Origin: Nostoc sp. CHAB 5824
GTDB taxonomy: Bacteria > Cyanobacteriota > Cyanobacteriia > Cyanobacteriales > Nostocaceae
Length of the DNA stretch: 64,000 nt
Direction of reading: 5' to 3'
NCBI RefSeq assembly: GCF_020829665.1
Contig: NZ_JAIVFT010000007.1
Coordinates: 248,795-312,794 of the forward strand
Part shown: positions 46,053 to 55,497 of the stretch, in pieces
Position numbering within the stretch: position 1 is the first letter of the stretch
Layout: every line of letters begins with the position of its first letter
Made by a program: the position numbers and the translations under genes
The notes under the pieces: model-generated
Seen by the model: only the letters and a program-made list of their open reading frames with translations
Database searches by the model: none
Told to the model about the DNA's origin: nothing

Positions 46053-46781
46053 AGCTTGTGTAGAAAAGACTAGTAGTTGATAAGCTGTTACGCATTTAAT
46101 TTGTACATTTACCTGATGACTGATGACTGATGACTGAAAACCCGTCAACAGTCAACACTTAACGACCATCACGAGTGTTTATATATTTTAGACGCGCATT
46201 AGCTTGCTATCTACAATTTATGCTGTTAAGTCTTGATTGTGGTCAACTTGAACACAGTTTTAATAGACATTAACTTATATCCTTTATCCTTATAACTAAG
46301 ATTGAGGACTGAGTACCACTTCAGCCGCTACACCCTGCGGTTACGGACTTCGCCCTGCATCTACATAATTTACATTGAATTATTTAGGTGACTGCTTTAT
46401 CTTGTGCAGCTATACTAATTTAGGTTTGCATGGGCACAGACTTAGGAAGATAGATTTAATAACTTACAACTTTCGTAAGGTATTTGGTAACTTAATCTAC
46501 CTTACAAAAGTGCTTTGAGTATGTTACACGCTCGAAGAGTCCACTCAACTAAACAGAGGTTTTGCATTTTATTTGATCCACGTTCTATGGTCAAGATTGC
46601 ACTGTATCTCTAAAACAATGTTTGTCATTTTACACTCAGCTTTCAGGGTGATGCCTATGAAATTTAGTTAATAATACAAACATATTACCTAAGTTGGGGA
46701 AGTGTCAGAAATTAAGCACTAGGGGCGATAAATTCGTTATTCTGTTGATATTCAGACAAAATTACTCATGATTAATTGCTG
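46053..46781. other. Intergenic region with heptamers and filler repeats
   Basis: About 730 bp. TGATGAC heptamers lie at 46113-46137 and a GC-rich patch at 46322-46362 (CAGCCGCTACACCCTGCGG). No supported gene. The A+T-rich end, 46650-46780, should contain the promoter of the VTE6-like gene. Confidence 0.55.
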
Positions 46782-47579
46782 ATGTCATCCTTAATTGATT
46801 CTGTTAATCCCTGGTTAGTGGCGGTAGGATTAAACACAATTCTATTGGGTTTAGCTTGGATTGCTCCGAAAAAGCTGCTTACCCCTGCTGGATTATTCCA
46901 CGCCTGGTTTCTGGCCATCCTAATTTGGGTAACTCTAAGCTGGCAAGGATATGCAGTAGTAATGTTCTATTTTCTGGTTGGTTCTGGCGTTACTCGCATC
47001 GGTATGGCGCAGAAGGAGGCAGAAGGAATTGCCGAAAAGCGTTCTGGGGCAAGAGGCCCAGAAAATGTTTGGGGTTCGGCTTTGACTGGGGCGCTGTGTG
47101 CTTTGGGAGTAGGGATAATAAATTCAGGATTTATTGTACCTAATCCCCAATTTCTAGTCCCCAATCCCCAGTCCCTATTATTGTTAGGCTATGTAGCGAG
47201 TTTCAGTACCAAGCTGGCTGACACTACTGCAAGTGAAGTCGGTAAGGCGTATGGTAAAAGCACCTTCCTAATTACCACACTCCAACCAGTGCCTCGCGGT
47301 ACAGAAGGAGCGGTAAGTTTAGAGGGGACTTTAGCTGGTATTGTGGCTTCTGTAGCGATCGCATTTGTTGGTTGGGGAGTTGGTTTAATTGATCTATTGG
47401 GAGTAGCTTGGTGTGTACTGGCAGCATTTATTGCCACAAACTTAGAAAGTGTAATTGGAGCAACATTGCAATCTAAGTATACCTGGCTGACCAATGAGGT
47501 AGTAAATATTTTTAATACATTAATCGGTGCGATCGCGGCTGTGTTACTTGCCTGGACATGGATAAGTATAATTAAGTAG
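46782..47579 (+). CDS. DUF92 protein, phytyl-phosphate kinase (VTE6-like)
   Basis: 265 residues from ATG 46782. About seven membrane segments and the DUF92/TIGR00297 signatures: GSGVTRIGMAQKEAEGIAEKRSGARGPENVWGSA, FSTKLADTTASEVGKAYG, TLQPVPRGTEGAVSLEGTLAG and NLESVIGATLQSKY. The plant VTE6 and its Synechocystis homologue phosphorylate phytyl phosphate for tocopherol and phylloquinone synthesis. A short insert (residues about 118-131, NPQFLVPNPQS) is encoded by CCCCAAT-type repeats. Confidence 0.85.
   Translation: MSSLIDSVNPWLVAVGLNTILLGLAWIAPKKLLTPAGLFHAWFLAILIWVTLSWQGYAVVMFYFLVGSGVTRIGMAQKEAEGIAEKRSGARGPENVWGSALTGALCALGVGIINSGFIVPNPQFLVPNPQSLLLLGYVASFSTKLADTTASEVGKAYGKSTFLITTLQPVPRGTEGAVSLEGTLAGIVASVAIAFVGWGVGLIDLLGVAWCVLAAFIATNLESVIGATLQSKYTWLTNEVVNIFNTLIGAIAAVLLAWTWISIIK
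47133..47178 (+). repeat. CCCCAAT/CCCCAGT short repeats inside the DUF92 gene
   Basis: Three near-copies of TCCCCAATTT / TCCCCAATCCCCAGTCCC encode the peptide VPNPQFLVPNPQSL within a loop between membrane helices. This sequence type is normally intergenic in such genomes. Confidence 0.65.
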
Positions 47580-48022
47580 ACAGTTAGAATAAACAATTAC
47601 TCGTTCAGGTTCCGCATGGGAAGGGTTTCCTACCTCAGTTGCTAGAAGTTTGGTTACATGAGCAACGCAGTGGCTCGACTTTTAGCAACTGCATAGAAAA
47701 CTGACAAGAAACAATTCTTAATATGTTTTACTTTATTTTCGCCTATTTCCCTAGCTAATTATTTCTCTGAGTTTATAAAGATTTGGTTACACAACTTGTT
47801 TTACCTTATAACTGATATTTTAAATCCTGTTCTGTCCTCGCTAGACCGTAAAAGTAATTATGGGAAATTATTGTATTTACTAGCTATATAATTTTTTGAC
47901 CATTTAGATGTAATTAGTTCATAAAATCTTTATCATATTTATTCATTAATGAGCAGATGATTTTTATATGATTTAATTTAAAAGTCCTATAAGTAGTTTA
48001 ACCATTTTCACATACTTAGTTC
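47580..48022. other. A+T-rich intergenic region before the secretion locus
   Basis: About 440 bp, strongly A+T-rich from 47700 on. It should hold the promoter of the parvulin-ABC operon; no consensus could be assigned and no gene is seen. Confidence 0.5.
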
Positions 48023-48805
48023 ATGGAATCTTTATCATTTTTGACAATCAATGACCAAATAATTTCGATTCAGGAAGCAGTAAAGTACCTGCAAGCCTCT
48101 GGAAAATTGGGGCAGTTCATTGGGGATATTCTCCGCCAGTACGTAATTGAGGAAGAAATCCGAACACGAGACGATGTTGAGATTGGTACAGCAAGAACTG
48201 AGCAGGCAATTATTGACTTTAGGTTGAAAAACCAACTGATTGACCCCCAAAGTTTTCAAGAATGGTTAAAAGCCAATAACACAGATTACGCTACCTTTCA
48301 CACATCGGTGGCTTTTGGTTACAAGTTAGAAAAGCTAAAAGCTGTAGTGACAGAACCAAAACTCCAAGAATATTTTATTGAACGCAAAATTTTTTTGGAT
48401 CGGGTAGTACTTTCTCGGATCGTTGTTGATAATCAAGAATTGGCAGACGAACTACAAACCCAAATTGAAGAAGGAGGTAGTTTTGAGCAACTAGCTAAAG
48501 AGTATTCACTTTCAGATGACCGAATTGTGAACGGCATGATGGGAATAGTCAGCCGAGGAAGTATGCCAGATATATTACGGGCAGCTATTGATGTGGCCAG
48601 TCCTGGACAATTGATAGGGCCAATAGAAATCGTTGGCAAAGACTCTCCCCAAGGAGAAGGCCCTTATGGTTTGTTTCGAGTAGAACAATTTCTACCAGCG
48701 TCTTTAGAAGATACTCAACTAAAGCTTGCACTACAAAATGAGTTATTTGAGAAATGGCTAGCAGAGAAAATTCAAAAACTGACAGTCAAATTACAAGTGA
48801 GTTAA
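48023..48805 (+). CDS. Parvulin-type peptidylprolyl isomerase
   Basis: 260 residues. The N-terminal helical part (about 1-110) resembles a SurA-like chaperone arm. Residues about 125-225 form a PpiC/parvulin domain (LSRIVVDNQELADELQTQIEEGGSFEQLAKEYSLSD ... GIVSRGSMPDILRAAIDVASPGQLIGPIE). No signal peptide, so it is cytoplasmic. The ABC exporter gene overlaps its end by 52 bp, so the pair is cotranscribed. Likely a folding or targeting factor for the exported substrate. Confidence 0.85.
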   Translation: MESLSFLTINDQIISIQEAVKYLQASGKLGQFIGDILRQYVIEEEIRTRDDVEIGTARTEQAIIDFRLKNQLIDPQSFQEWLKANNTDYATFHTSVAFGYKLEKLKAVVTEPKLQEYFIERKIFLDRVVLSRIVVDNQELADELQTQIEEGGSFEQLAKEYSLSDDRIVNGMMGIVSRGSMPDILRAAIDVASPGQLIGPIEIVGKDSPQGEGPYGLFRVEQFLPASLEDTQLKLALQNELFEKWLAEKIQKLTVKLQVS

Positions 48806-51546
48806 ATATTCTGGATAATGAATCTTTACAATTAAAAGTGCTAGCTTCTTTGCTTTGGAATCAGCCACCGCTATGCTGGCTGACTCCCGAACAACAATCC
48901 AAATTACAAAATGAGTCCCAAATCCGTCAGTATCGTCTTGGAGAAAAAATTTGGTCAAACGATGTCGGCGGTTACCAATTCTTAATTGTAGCTGGGAAAG
49001 TCCGCTTGCGAGACGACAGTCGCTACAAGTCGGCAAAGCCGACGCCACTTGCTTCAACCGGGGAAACCCCGGCAACGCAGTGGCTCCCCAACGCGCTGTC
49101 TCAAGAAGGCGTTGGCAAACCAATAGCCGCCCTAGATGTGGGGGATTGGTTTGGTGACTTACAAAAGCTGTCTGCGGATGTTAAAGCTGTAGCTGCTAGT
49201 AAAGAAGTAATAGTAGTGTGTTGGCATACAGCGCTGTGGGCAGAATTTTCTAACCCACAAATTCAGGAATTCTGGCAAGTGTTACCAGTGAACATGGAGA
49301 AAGAGGGAGAGGCATTTTCCTTTCCTTCCACACCTTCACTACCGTCAGTCTCAGAGAAAACTTCCAGCCCCCACAGCCTCCAACCCCAAAGAGGACTCCC
49401 AGCCGCCAATCTGATCATCTCAAATTATCCGTTTGTTGCCAGCTGGAACACTGCTGCTGCCTGTTTAACAATGGTGGCGCAACAGTTAGAAAATTCTGTA
49501 CAACTGGAATGGGTGCAGCGCCAACTCAGAGGACAACGCCCAAAACAGGTTGTAGAAGCAGGAGAAAAATTAGGGTTAGTGTTGCGACGGTTACAAGTGA
49601 GTTGGGGTGAGTTGCGACAGTTGTCATTTCCAGCTTTACTACTGTGGAATTCTGATTCACCCCAAAGTCCATCCTGGGTGGTAGCTTATGGAGTTAAAGG
49701 CGATCGCTTGATTATCGCTAATCCTCTCAATCCCGATCGCATTTGTGAAAGCTTGCCGCAGCCAATAGTTGAAGCGTCTTGGGATGGACGATTGTGGCAA
49801 GTAGAACTCATATCCCAGCAAGAAAAATTTAACCTTAGTTGGTTCACTCCAGCAGTTTGGAAGTATAAGGGATTGCTCACAGAAGTATTGTTAGCATCTT
49901 TTACCTTGCAGCTTTTGGGGTTAACAACACCACTAATTACGCAAGTCGTCATTGATAAAGTGATGGTGCAGGAGAGTTTGCCGACTCTCGATGTAATGGC
50001 GATCGCACTTTTTTGCGTAGCCATATTTGAGTCCATACTTGGCATTCTGCGCCTATTCATTTTTACCCATACAGCTCGTCGTCTGGATTTGAGTTTATCA
50101 GCACAGCTATTTCGCCATCTGATGCGTCTGCCATTAGCTTATTTTGAGTCGCGGCGCGTCGGAGACACAGTAGCACGAGTCCAGGAACTCGAACAAATTC
50201 GTCAGTTTCTCACAGGTACAGCATTAACTGTGATTCTAGATAGCATCTTTGCTGTGGTGTACCTGGCATTGATGTTTTACTATAATATTCCACTCACCTT
50301 TGTCGCCTTAGCAGTACTGCCGCTATTTGCGACTTTGACGATAGTTGCAACACCAATTCTGCGTAACTGGCTCAACGAGACTTTTAACCGGAGTGCCGAT
50401 AGTCAATCGTTTCTAGTAGAGACAATCACAGGAATTCACTCCGTTAAAGCTCATGCAGCCGAACCAGTAGCCCGCGATCGCTGGGAAGGCTTATTTGCTC
50501 GCTTCATTCGCACAGGTTTTAAAGCTTCTACAACCTCCAATATCAGCAGCAATATCGGTGACTTTCTCACCAATTTGTCCACCCTGCTGATTCTCTGGTT
50601 TGGAGCCAAGTTAGTCATTGAACAAAAGCTCACAATCGGTCAACTAGTTGCCTTTCAAATGCTGTCTGGTAGAGTCACAGGCCCACTTTTGCGCTTAGTA
50701 CAGTTGTGGCAAACTCTGCAACAAGTACTACTTTCTGTAGATCGCATTGGTGATATTCTCAACGTCTCCCCAGAAGCTGAACTGGGAACTGGTCTAGTTT
50801 TACCACCTCTGAAAGGTCAAGTCACCTTTGAGCAAGTATTTTTCCGCTACCGGCCGAACTTTGAAGCAATTCTGCGGGGAATTTCTTTTAGTGCCGAACC
50901 AGGGCAATTTGTTGGCATTGTCGGACGTAGCGGTTCTGGTAAAAGTACCTTGTCTAAGCTATTACAACGCCTTTATCAAATTGAATCAGGACGCATCCTT
51001 ATTGATGGTTTTGATATTAAAAGTGCCGATTTAGCATCACTGCGGCAACAAATTAGTGTAGTTCTCCAAGAAGACTTTTTATTCAACGGTTCCATTTTGG
51101 AAAATATCACTCTCGGTAGCCCCGACATTAGCGCAGAGCAAGTAGTAGAGGCGGCAAGATTAGCAGTAGCCCACGACTTTATCAGTCAATTACCCTACGG
51201 TTATGAAACTAATGTTGGCGAACGCGGTACAGCTTTATCTGGCGGACAGAGGCAACGTATTGCCCTAGCAAGGCTGTTTCTTTCCCAAGCGCCGATTTTA
51301 GTTTTGGATGAAGCTACTAGTGCTTTGGATAGTGAAACTGAACAACAAGTACTGCAAAACTTGCAAAAAATTTCCGCTAACCGTACCGTGTTCCTAATTG
51401 CTCATCGCTTTGCTCCCCTCAAACGTGCTGATTTGATTTTGGTGTTGGAGCAAGGCGTGATTGCCGAACGTGGTACTCACTCACAATTGTTGCAACAAAA
51501 GGGTTTGTATTGGTCGCTATATCAACGGCAGCAAGCAAACATTTAG
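48754..51546 (+). CDS. Type I secretion ABC exporter with cNMP-like and inactive C39-like domains
   Basis: 930 residues. Residues about 30-165 resemble a cyclic-nucleotide-binding barrel; about 220-355 a C39-peptidase-like domain in which the DCGxAC motif reads NTAAACL, so the catalytic Cys is lost; about 370-640 the exporter membrane domain; 690-925 the ATPase (Walker A GRSGSGKST at 724, LSGGQRQRI, Walker B ILVLDEAT). This HlyB-like layout also resembles HetC. The N-terminal part carries a repeat-encoded insert. Probably exports the S8 protease nearby. Confidence 0.9.
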   Translation: MASRENSKTDSQITSELNILDNESLQLKVLASLLWNQPPLCWLTPEQQSKLQNESQIRQYRLGEKIWSNDVGGYQFLIVAGKVRLRDDSRYKSAKPTPLASTGETPATQWLPNALSQEGVGKPIAALDVGDWFGDLQKLSADVKAVAASKEVIVVCWHTALWAEFSNPQIQEFWQVLPVNMEKEGEAFSFPSTPSLPSVSEKTSSPHSLQPQRGLPAANLIISNYPFVASWNTAAACLTMVAQQLENSVQLEWVQRQLRGQRPKQVVEAGEKLGLVLRRLQVSWGELRQLSFPALLLWNSDSPQSPSWVVAYGVKGDRLIIANPLNPDRICESLPQPIVEASWDGRLWQVELISQQEKFNLSWFTPAVWKYKGLLTEVLLASFTLQLLGLTTPLITQVVIDKVMVQESLPTLDVMAIALFCVAIFESILGILRLFIFTHTARRLDLSLSAQLFRHLMRLPLAYFESRRVGDTVARVQELEQIRQFLTGTALTVILDSIFAVVYLALMFYYNIPLTFVALAVLPLFATLTIVATPILRNWLNETFNRSADSQSFLVETITGIHSVKAHAAEPVARDRWEGLFARFIRTGFKASTTSNISSNIGDFLTNLSTLLILWFGAKLVIEQKLTIGQLVAFQMLSGRVTGPLLRLVQLWQTLQQVLLSVDRIGDILNVSPEAELGTGLVLPPLKGQVTFEQVFFRYRPNFEAILRGISFSAEPGQFVGIVGRSGSGKSTLSKLLQRLYQIESGRILIDGFDIKSADLASLRQQISVVLQEDFLFNGSILENITLGSPDISAEQVVEAARLAVAHDFISQLPYGYETNVGERGTALSGGQRQRIALARLFLSQAPILVLDEATSALDSETEQQVLQNLQKISANRTVFLIAHRFAPLKRADLILVLEQGVIAERGTHSQLLQQKGLYWSLYQRQQANI
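49010..49115. repeat. Dispersed repeat in frame within the exporter gene
   Basis: GC-rich sequence including CAAGTCGGCAAAGCCGACGCC and ACCGGGGAAACCCCGGCAACG encodes a Pro/Thr/Ala-rich stretch (KPTPLASTGETPATQW) inside the cNMP-like domain. A palindrome of each is visible. It stands out from the A+T-rich context. Confidence 0.7.
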
Positions 51547-52004
51547 TAGATTTAACTAATGAAGAAGCTTGTGGCTATATAAAAGATAAACGTTTGGAAA
51601 GCGGCTTGAGGATAGTCTTTGGCGAATGGAGCATAACTCCATTCGTCATTTTAATTTTGATGATTTCAATAATTACTCTCGCTCCAGTCTGAGTAATGTA
51701 AATACTTTTATAACCAGCGATCGCAGTAGTTTTAAGAGTAGTAAAAATACTCATAACGTCTGCTCTCAATCTTGCATTAGTCTTCATTAATACAACACAA
51801 ATATTTAAGATCCATTTGATAAATTTACTCTTAATAAAAACTGTATTTATCAGAATGTTTTTTGGTAATAAAATTAGCATTTTGTTATGAAAATTCATAG
51901 TAATTATTGACAATGGGGCTTATTTACACATTGAAATCTTATTGTAAAGATTTTAATGCTTCAAACTGTCGAAAAACAATTGCTATCTTTGAGAAAAAAT
52001 ACTT
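51547..52004. other. Intergenic region between exporter and protease genes
   Basis: About 460 bp, A+T-rich. Besides the terminator at 51623 I see nothing supported; the minus-strand frame 51575-51913 is hydrophobic A+T filler. The protease promoter should lie towards 51850-52000. Confidence 0.5.
51623..51645 (+). terminator. Rho-independent terminator after the ABC exporter
   Basis: A 9-bp stem CGAATGGAG / CTCCATTCG with loop CATAA is followed by TCATTTTAATTTT. Confidence 0.8.
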
Positions 52005-53741
52005 ATGCTCATTGATGATGTTAATAACAATGTGTTGTCAAATAAACAGCTAAATGTCACTTCAATCTCCTCATTAGATAGCTTTAATACAAAGGATGAT
52101 TACAGCCTCAACTTTAGCAGCCGTAGTAGCTATAACTCAGCCGATGCTGATGTAAAGTTGCTAAATAATGGTAGCTCCGAAAATAGTAATAACGCTACTA
52201 CTAATGCTTTTAGTACTCAAAATTATAACTCTACCAATGGCTATGGCTTAATTAATGGAGCCGCAGCAGTGGCTAGAGCTATTGGTCAGAATACCTTTGC
52301 TGATGTTCCCGATCTTGGTGGCAATAATTGGGGAGCAGACCTTGTTAAAGCACCAGAAGTTTGGGCACAGGGATACACAGGTAAGGGCGTTATCGTCGCT
52401 GTTGTAGATACTGGAGTTGACTATAACCACGAGGATTTAAGAAATAATATCTGGACGAATGCCAACGAAATTGTAGGTAACAGTATAGATGATGATGGCA
52501 ATGGCTATATTGATGATAATTACGGCTGGAACTTTGCTGATAAAAACAACAACACCCTAGATAACAACGGTCATGGTACTCATGTTTCCGGCGCGATCGC
52601 AGGCGAAAATAATAACTACGGTGTCACTGGTATTGCTTATGATGCCAAGATTATGCCCGTCAAAGTTTTGAATGAATCTGGCTCTGGTTCCTATAATTCC
52701 ATATCTAAAGGTATTCGCTACGCTGTGGATAATGGAGCTAATGTGATTAACCTCAGTTTAGGAGGCACATCTTCCAATCGTACTTTAGAGTCAGCCATTG
52801 ACTATGCCAGCAGCAAAGGAGTGATTGTCGTCATGGCAGCAGGTAATGACGGTGACTCATCACCAGACTATCCCGCCCGCTATGCATATAAGTCGGGAAT
52901 TGCCGTTGGCGCAGTGGATAAGAATAATAATATGCCCGACTTCTCAAACCGCTCTGGAACGGATGAAATCGCTTACGTCACAGCCCCAGGAGTTAAGGTG
53001 TATTCCTCAGTTCCAAATAATCAGTATGCTACTTATAGCGGCACGTCTATGGCTACTCCCCACGTTGCTGGTGTAGTTGCTCTGATGCTTAGTACTAACT
53101 CTAGCCTGACTGATGCTCAAGTCCGTCAGATTGTCACAGAAACAACAGGAAATAGTACACAAACTACAAGCTCTAATTTTAATCTTTCTAATGTCAGTTC
53201 TTTAGCCACTCAGGTGATTGCAGACACAACAATAAATAATACATATACAAACTCTAGTTTTAATAGTTCCAATTTTGGTTCTCTGGCGAGTCAGGTGATG
53301 TCTAACGACAACCTGTTACGCATCGGCGCACAAACAGCAAATTATCTGACACCAGAGACAATTTCTAGTTTTAATAGTTATGATGTCGGTTCTCTAATAG
53401 CTCAGGGAATTACAGAAACAGCAAATTATCTAACACCAGAGACTATTGCTAGTTTTAATAATTCCGATGTCGGTTCTCTAATAGATCAGGCGATGTCTAA
53501 CGACAAGCTGCTAGGCATCTACGCAGAAACGACAAAATATCTGACACCAACCGAAAGTAATAACGGATTAGCCAATCCAGAATTATGGCCGCAATTCCAA
53601 AACTATGAAAAGATTCTGGGCAGCATCAATGTGGATAACAATGATGATAATAAAGATAAAAATAATCTTGACTTTGGCAAATTAGTAGAGGAAATGCAAA
53701 AACAAATGGATCAGTATAGAAAATTCTTGGGTATCGCTTGA
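52005..53741 (+). CDS. Subtilisin-like (S8) serine protease with C-terminal repeats
   Basis: 578 residues. There is no Sec signal peptide; an Asn/Ser-rich leader (1-100) precedes the catalytic domain: D135 in VVDTGVDY, H190 in NNGHGTHVSG, the oxyanion AAGND and S348 in SGTSMATPH. Asn/Asp-rich loops (DDDGNGYIDDNYG) suggest calcium binding. Residues about 395-520 are four imperfect repeats built on xVGSLxxQ and ANYLTPETxxSFN, not the GGxGxD type. Flanked by an ABC exporter and an HlyD adaptor, it is the likely type I secretion cargo. Confidence 0.9.
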   Translation: MLIDDVNNNVLSNKQLNVTSISSLDSFNTKDDYSLNFSSRSSYNSADADVKLLNNGSSENSNNATTNAFSTQNYNSTNGYGLINGAAAVARAIGQNTFADVPDLGGNNWGADLVKAPEVWAQGYTGKGVIVAVVDTGVDYNHEDLRNNIWTNANEIVGNSIDDDGNGYIDDNYGWNFADKNNNTLDNNGHGTHVSGAIAGENNNYGVTGIAYDAKIMPVKVLNESGSGSYNSISKGIRYAVDNGANVINLSLGGTSSNRTLESAIDYASSKGVIVVMAAGNDGDSSPDYPARYAYKSGIAVGAVDKNNNMPDFSNRSGTDEIAYVTAPGVKVYSSVPNNQYATYSGTSMATPHVAGVVALMLSTNSSLTDAQVRQIVTETTGNSTQTTSSNFNLSNVSSLATQVIADTTINNTYTNSSFNSSNFGSLASQVMSNDNLLRIGAQTANYLTPETISSFNSYDVGSLIAQGITETANYLTPETIASFNNSDVGSLIDQAMSNDKLLGIYAETTKYLTPTESNNGLANPELWPQFQNYEKILGSINVDNNDDNKDKNNLDFGKLVEEMQKQMDQYRKFLGIA

Positions 53742-53924
53742 AAATTATAGCAATTTGCAGTTGAGTTTAATACTGCTTGGTTGAAGAAAATCAACCAACC
53801 CGCTCATATATCGTGAATCAATGTAGGGGTTTAGCAATGCTAAACCCTTACGTTTTAGGTGTGGTTTGTGGAATGTGTAGACGTAGCTTTTGAAATAGCT
53901 ATAAAAACAGGAGAAGCTACAAAG

Positions 53925-55406
53925 CTACCTAACGGAAAATGCCTCATTGAACCGCCGTGTTACAGGCTCAGTGATGAACGTCAAAATTGACTTTTTACGA
54001 GTGACAATTTCACCTGTAGCAGCCATCCCTGGTGTAAATTCTACTTCTTGACCCCGCACGTTCGCTGAGTGTTTATTGAGCTTAATTCTGGTGGGAAAAA
54101 CTAAGCCTAATTCTTTATCAACAATTGCATTCGGACTAACTTGAATGACTTCGCCATTCACAACACCAAATTCCTGGAATGGGAAAGTAGCCATTTTAAC
54201 TTTTGCTTTCATCCCTTGGCGAATAAACCCAATATCGCGGTTGAGAACTTTCACCTCTAAGAGCATTTCTTCCCCTTCCGGCAAAATTGAGAGCAATTCT
54301 TCACCTGATTGCACTGGTCCCTTGGTGGCTTTAACTCTGTAAATTGTACCGGCAACAGGAGCCTCAATCGTTTCTAAAGCTTGCTGCTTCCTCGCTTGCT
54401 CTAATTGGCCTTGAACAGTTGTCAGTTCTTCTTTACGCTTATTGAACTGGGTCAAAACTTCACTTTGGCGTTCTGATGCTACACGCTGGGCCTGACTGCG
54501 TGCAGCATTATAAGCTTGTTCTGCTTGACGAATTTCTTGGACTTGAGCAGCAATATCTCTTTCTAATGATGTGACTCTATCTTGAGCCTCTGTGATTTTA
54601 TTCTGGACGTTAATCACTTCATCTTGTGCTTTAGTGATTTCTGTCTGTGCACGGGTTAATCTTTCTTGGGCATCCAAGTAATCGACACGAGGTACAGCGC
54701 CAGGAGTAACTAGGGTGCGTAAGCTTTTTTCCCTTTGTTCGGCAAGTGCCAAATTACTTTCAATTTTAATTCGGATGCTATTTGTGTTGGCAAGGTTGGT
54801 TTTGGCATTCGCAACGCTGCTTTTGGCATTAACTAAGTTGTCTTGCAACCGAGTCAAGCGGACTTTGGCTTGATCTATGAGTGCTATTTGGCGATTTGCT
54901 TCTGCTTCTGCTCCTGCTTGACGAGCTTGGAAGTCTTGTAGGCGAGAGTTTAAAAGTTCATCTTGCAGTTTTGTCCCAGTAGTTTTGCCTCCGGTGCGTT
55001 CTGCATCCAAACGTTGCAAATCGTCCTGAATCAATCTAGTAGATTTGGCTAGGCGGGAAACATCGGTTATTTGCAAGTCTGGATCTTTTTGAATGAGAAT
55101 TTGACCTTTAGTAACGCGATCGCCTTCTTGCACTTTAACAGCAACAATTGACCCCCCACCCAAGGATGTCACCGGTCTTACCTGTGTAGAAGCAATTAAT
55201 TCTCCTGGTGCTGTTGCTACTTCATCTATTTGCGAGAAGTACGCCCAGGCGATCGCCCCAAATACGATGGCGCTGATCGTTCCCGCTAATAATCTAGTGT
55301 ACAGGGGTGGCAATTCCTGTACCGCCTTCCCCAATTCATAGGTGAGTTGTTCCTCTGGTTGGGCGAATCGCTCTTTTGTCTGACGTGCTTGAGCAGCATT
55401 TACCAT
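53925..55406 (-). CDS. HlyD-family membrane fusion protein
   Basis: About 493 residues from ATG 55406 (MVNAAQARQ), chosen for AGGAC-like site and because the frame upstream to 55433 lies in heptamer repeats. One membrane anchor (LLAGTISAIVFGAIAWAYF) follows a cytoplasmic leader; lipoyl halves surround a long coiled coil (about 135-335), then a beta-barrel (GEEMLLEVKVLNRDIGFIRQGMKAKVKMATFPF). This is the type I secretion adaptor fold. It is on the opposite strand and convergent with the protease gene, but belongs functionally with the exporter. Confidence 0.9.
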   Translation of the reverse strand: MVNAAQARQTKERFAQPEEQLTYELGKAVQELPPLYTRLLAGTISAIVFGAIAWAYFSQIDEVATAPGELIASTQVRPVTSLGGGSIVAVKVQEGDRVTKGQILIQKDPDLQITDVSRLAKSTRLIQDDLQRLDAERTGGKTTGTKLQDELLNSRLQDFQARQAGAEAEANRQIALIDQAKVRLTRLQDNLVNAKSSVANAKTNLANTNSIRIKIESNLALAEQREKSLRTLVTPGAVPRVDYLDAQERLTRAQTEITKAQDEVINVQNKITEAQDRVTSLERDIAAQVQEIRQAEQAYNAARSQAQRVASERQSEVLTQFNKRKEELTTVQGQLEQARKQQALETIEAPVAGTIYRVKATKGPVQSGEELLSILPEGEEMLLEVKVLNRDIGFIRQGMKAKVKMATFPFQEFGVVNGEVIQVSPNAIVDKELGLVFPTRIKLNKHSANVRGQEVEFTPGMAATGEIVTRKKSILTFITEPVTRRFNEAFSVR

Positions 55407-55425
55407 ATAGTTTTGTCCTTTGTCC

Positions 55426-55492
55426 TTTGTCATTAGTCATTTGTCCTTTGTTATTCACTAATGACAAATGACTAATGACTAATGACTTGTAT
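55426..55492. repeat. Heptamer arrays (TGACAAA / TAATGAC types)
   Basis: Mixed copies of TTGTCCT, TCATTAG and, on the right, AATGACT / AATGACA form a loose inverted arrangement of heptamers between two minus-strand genes. Confidence 0.85.
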
Positions 55493-55497
55493 TTAAT

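Noticed and set aside
51575..51913. 112-codon minus-strand reading frame
   Set aside because: Composition follows A+T-rich noncoding DNA; it overlaps the exporter terminator.
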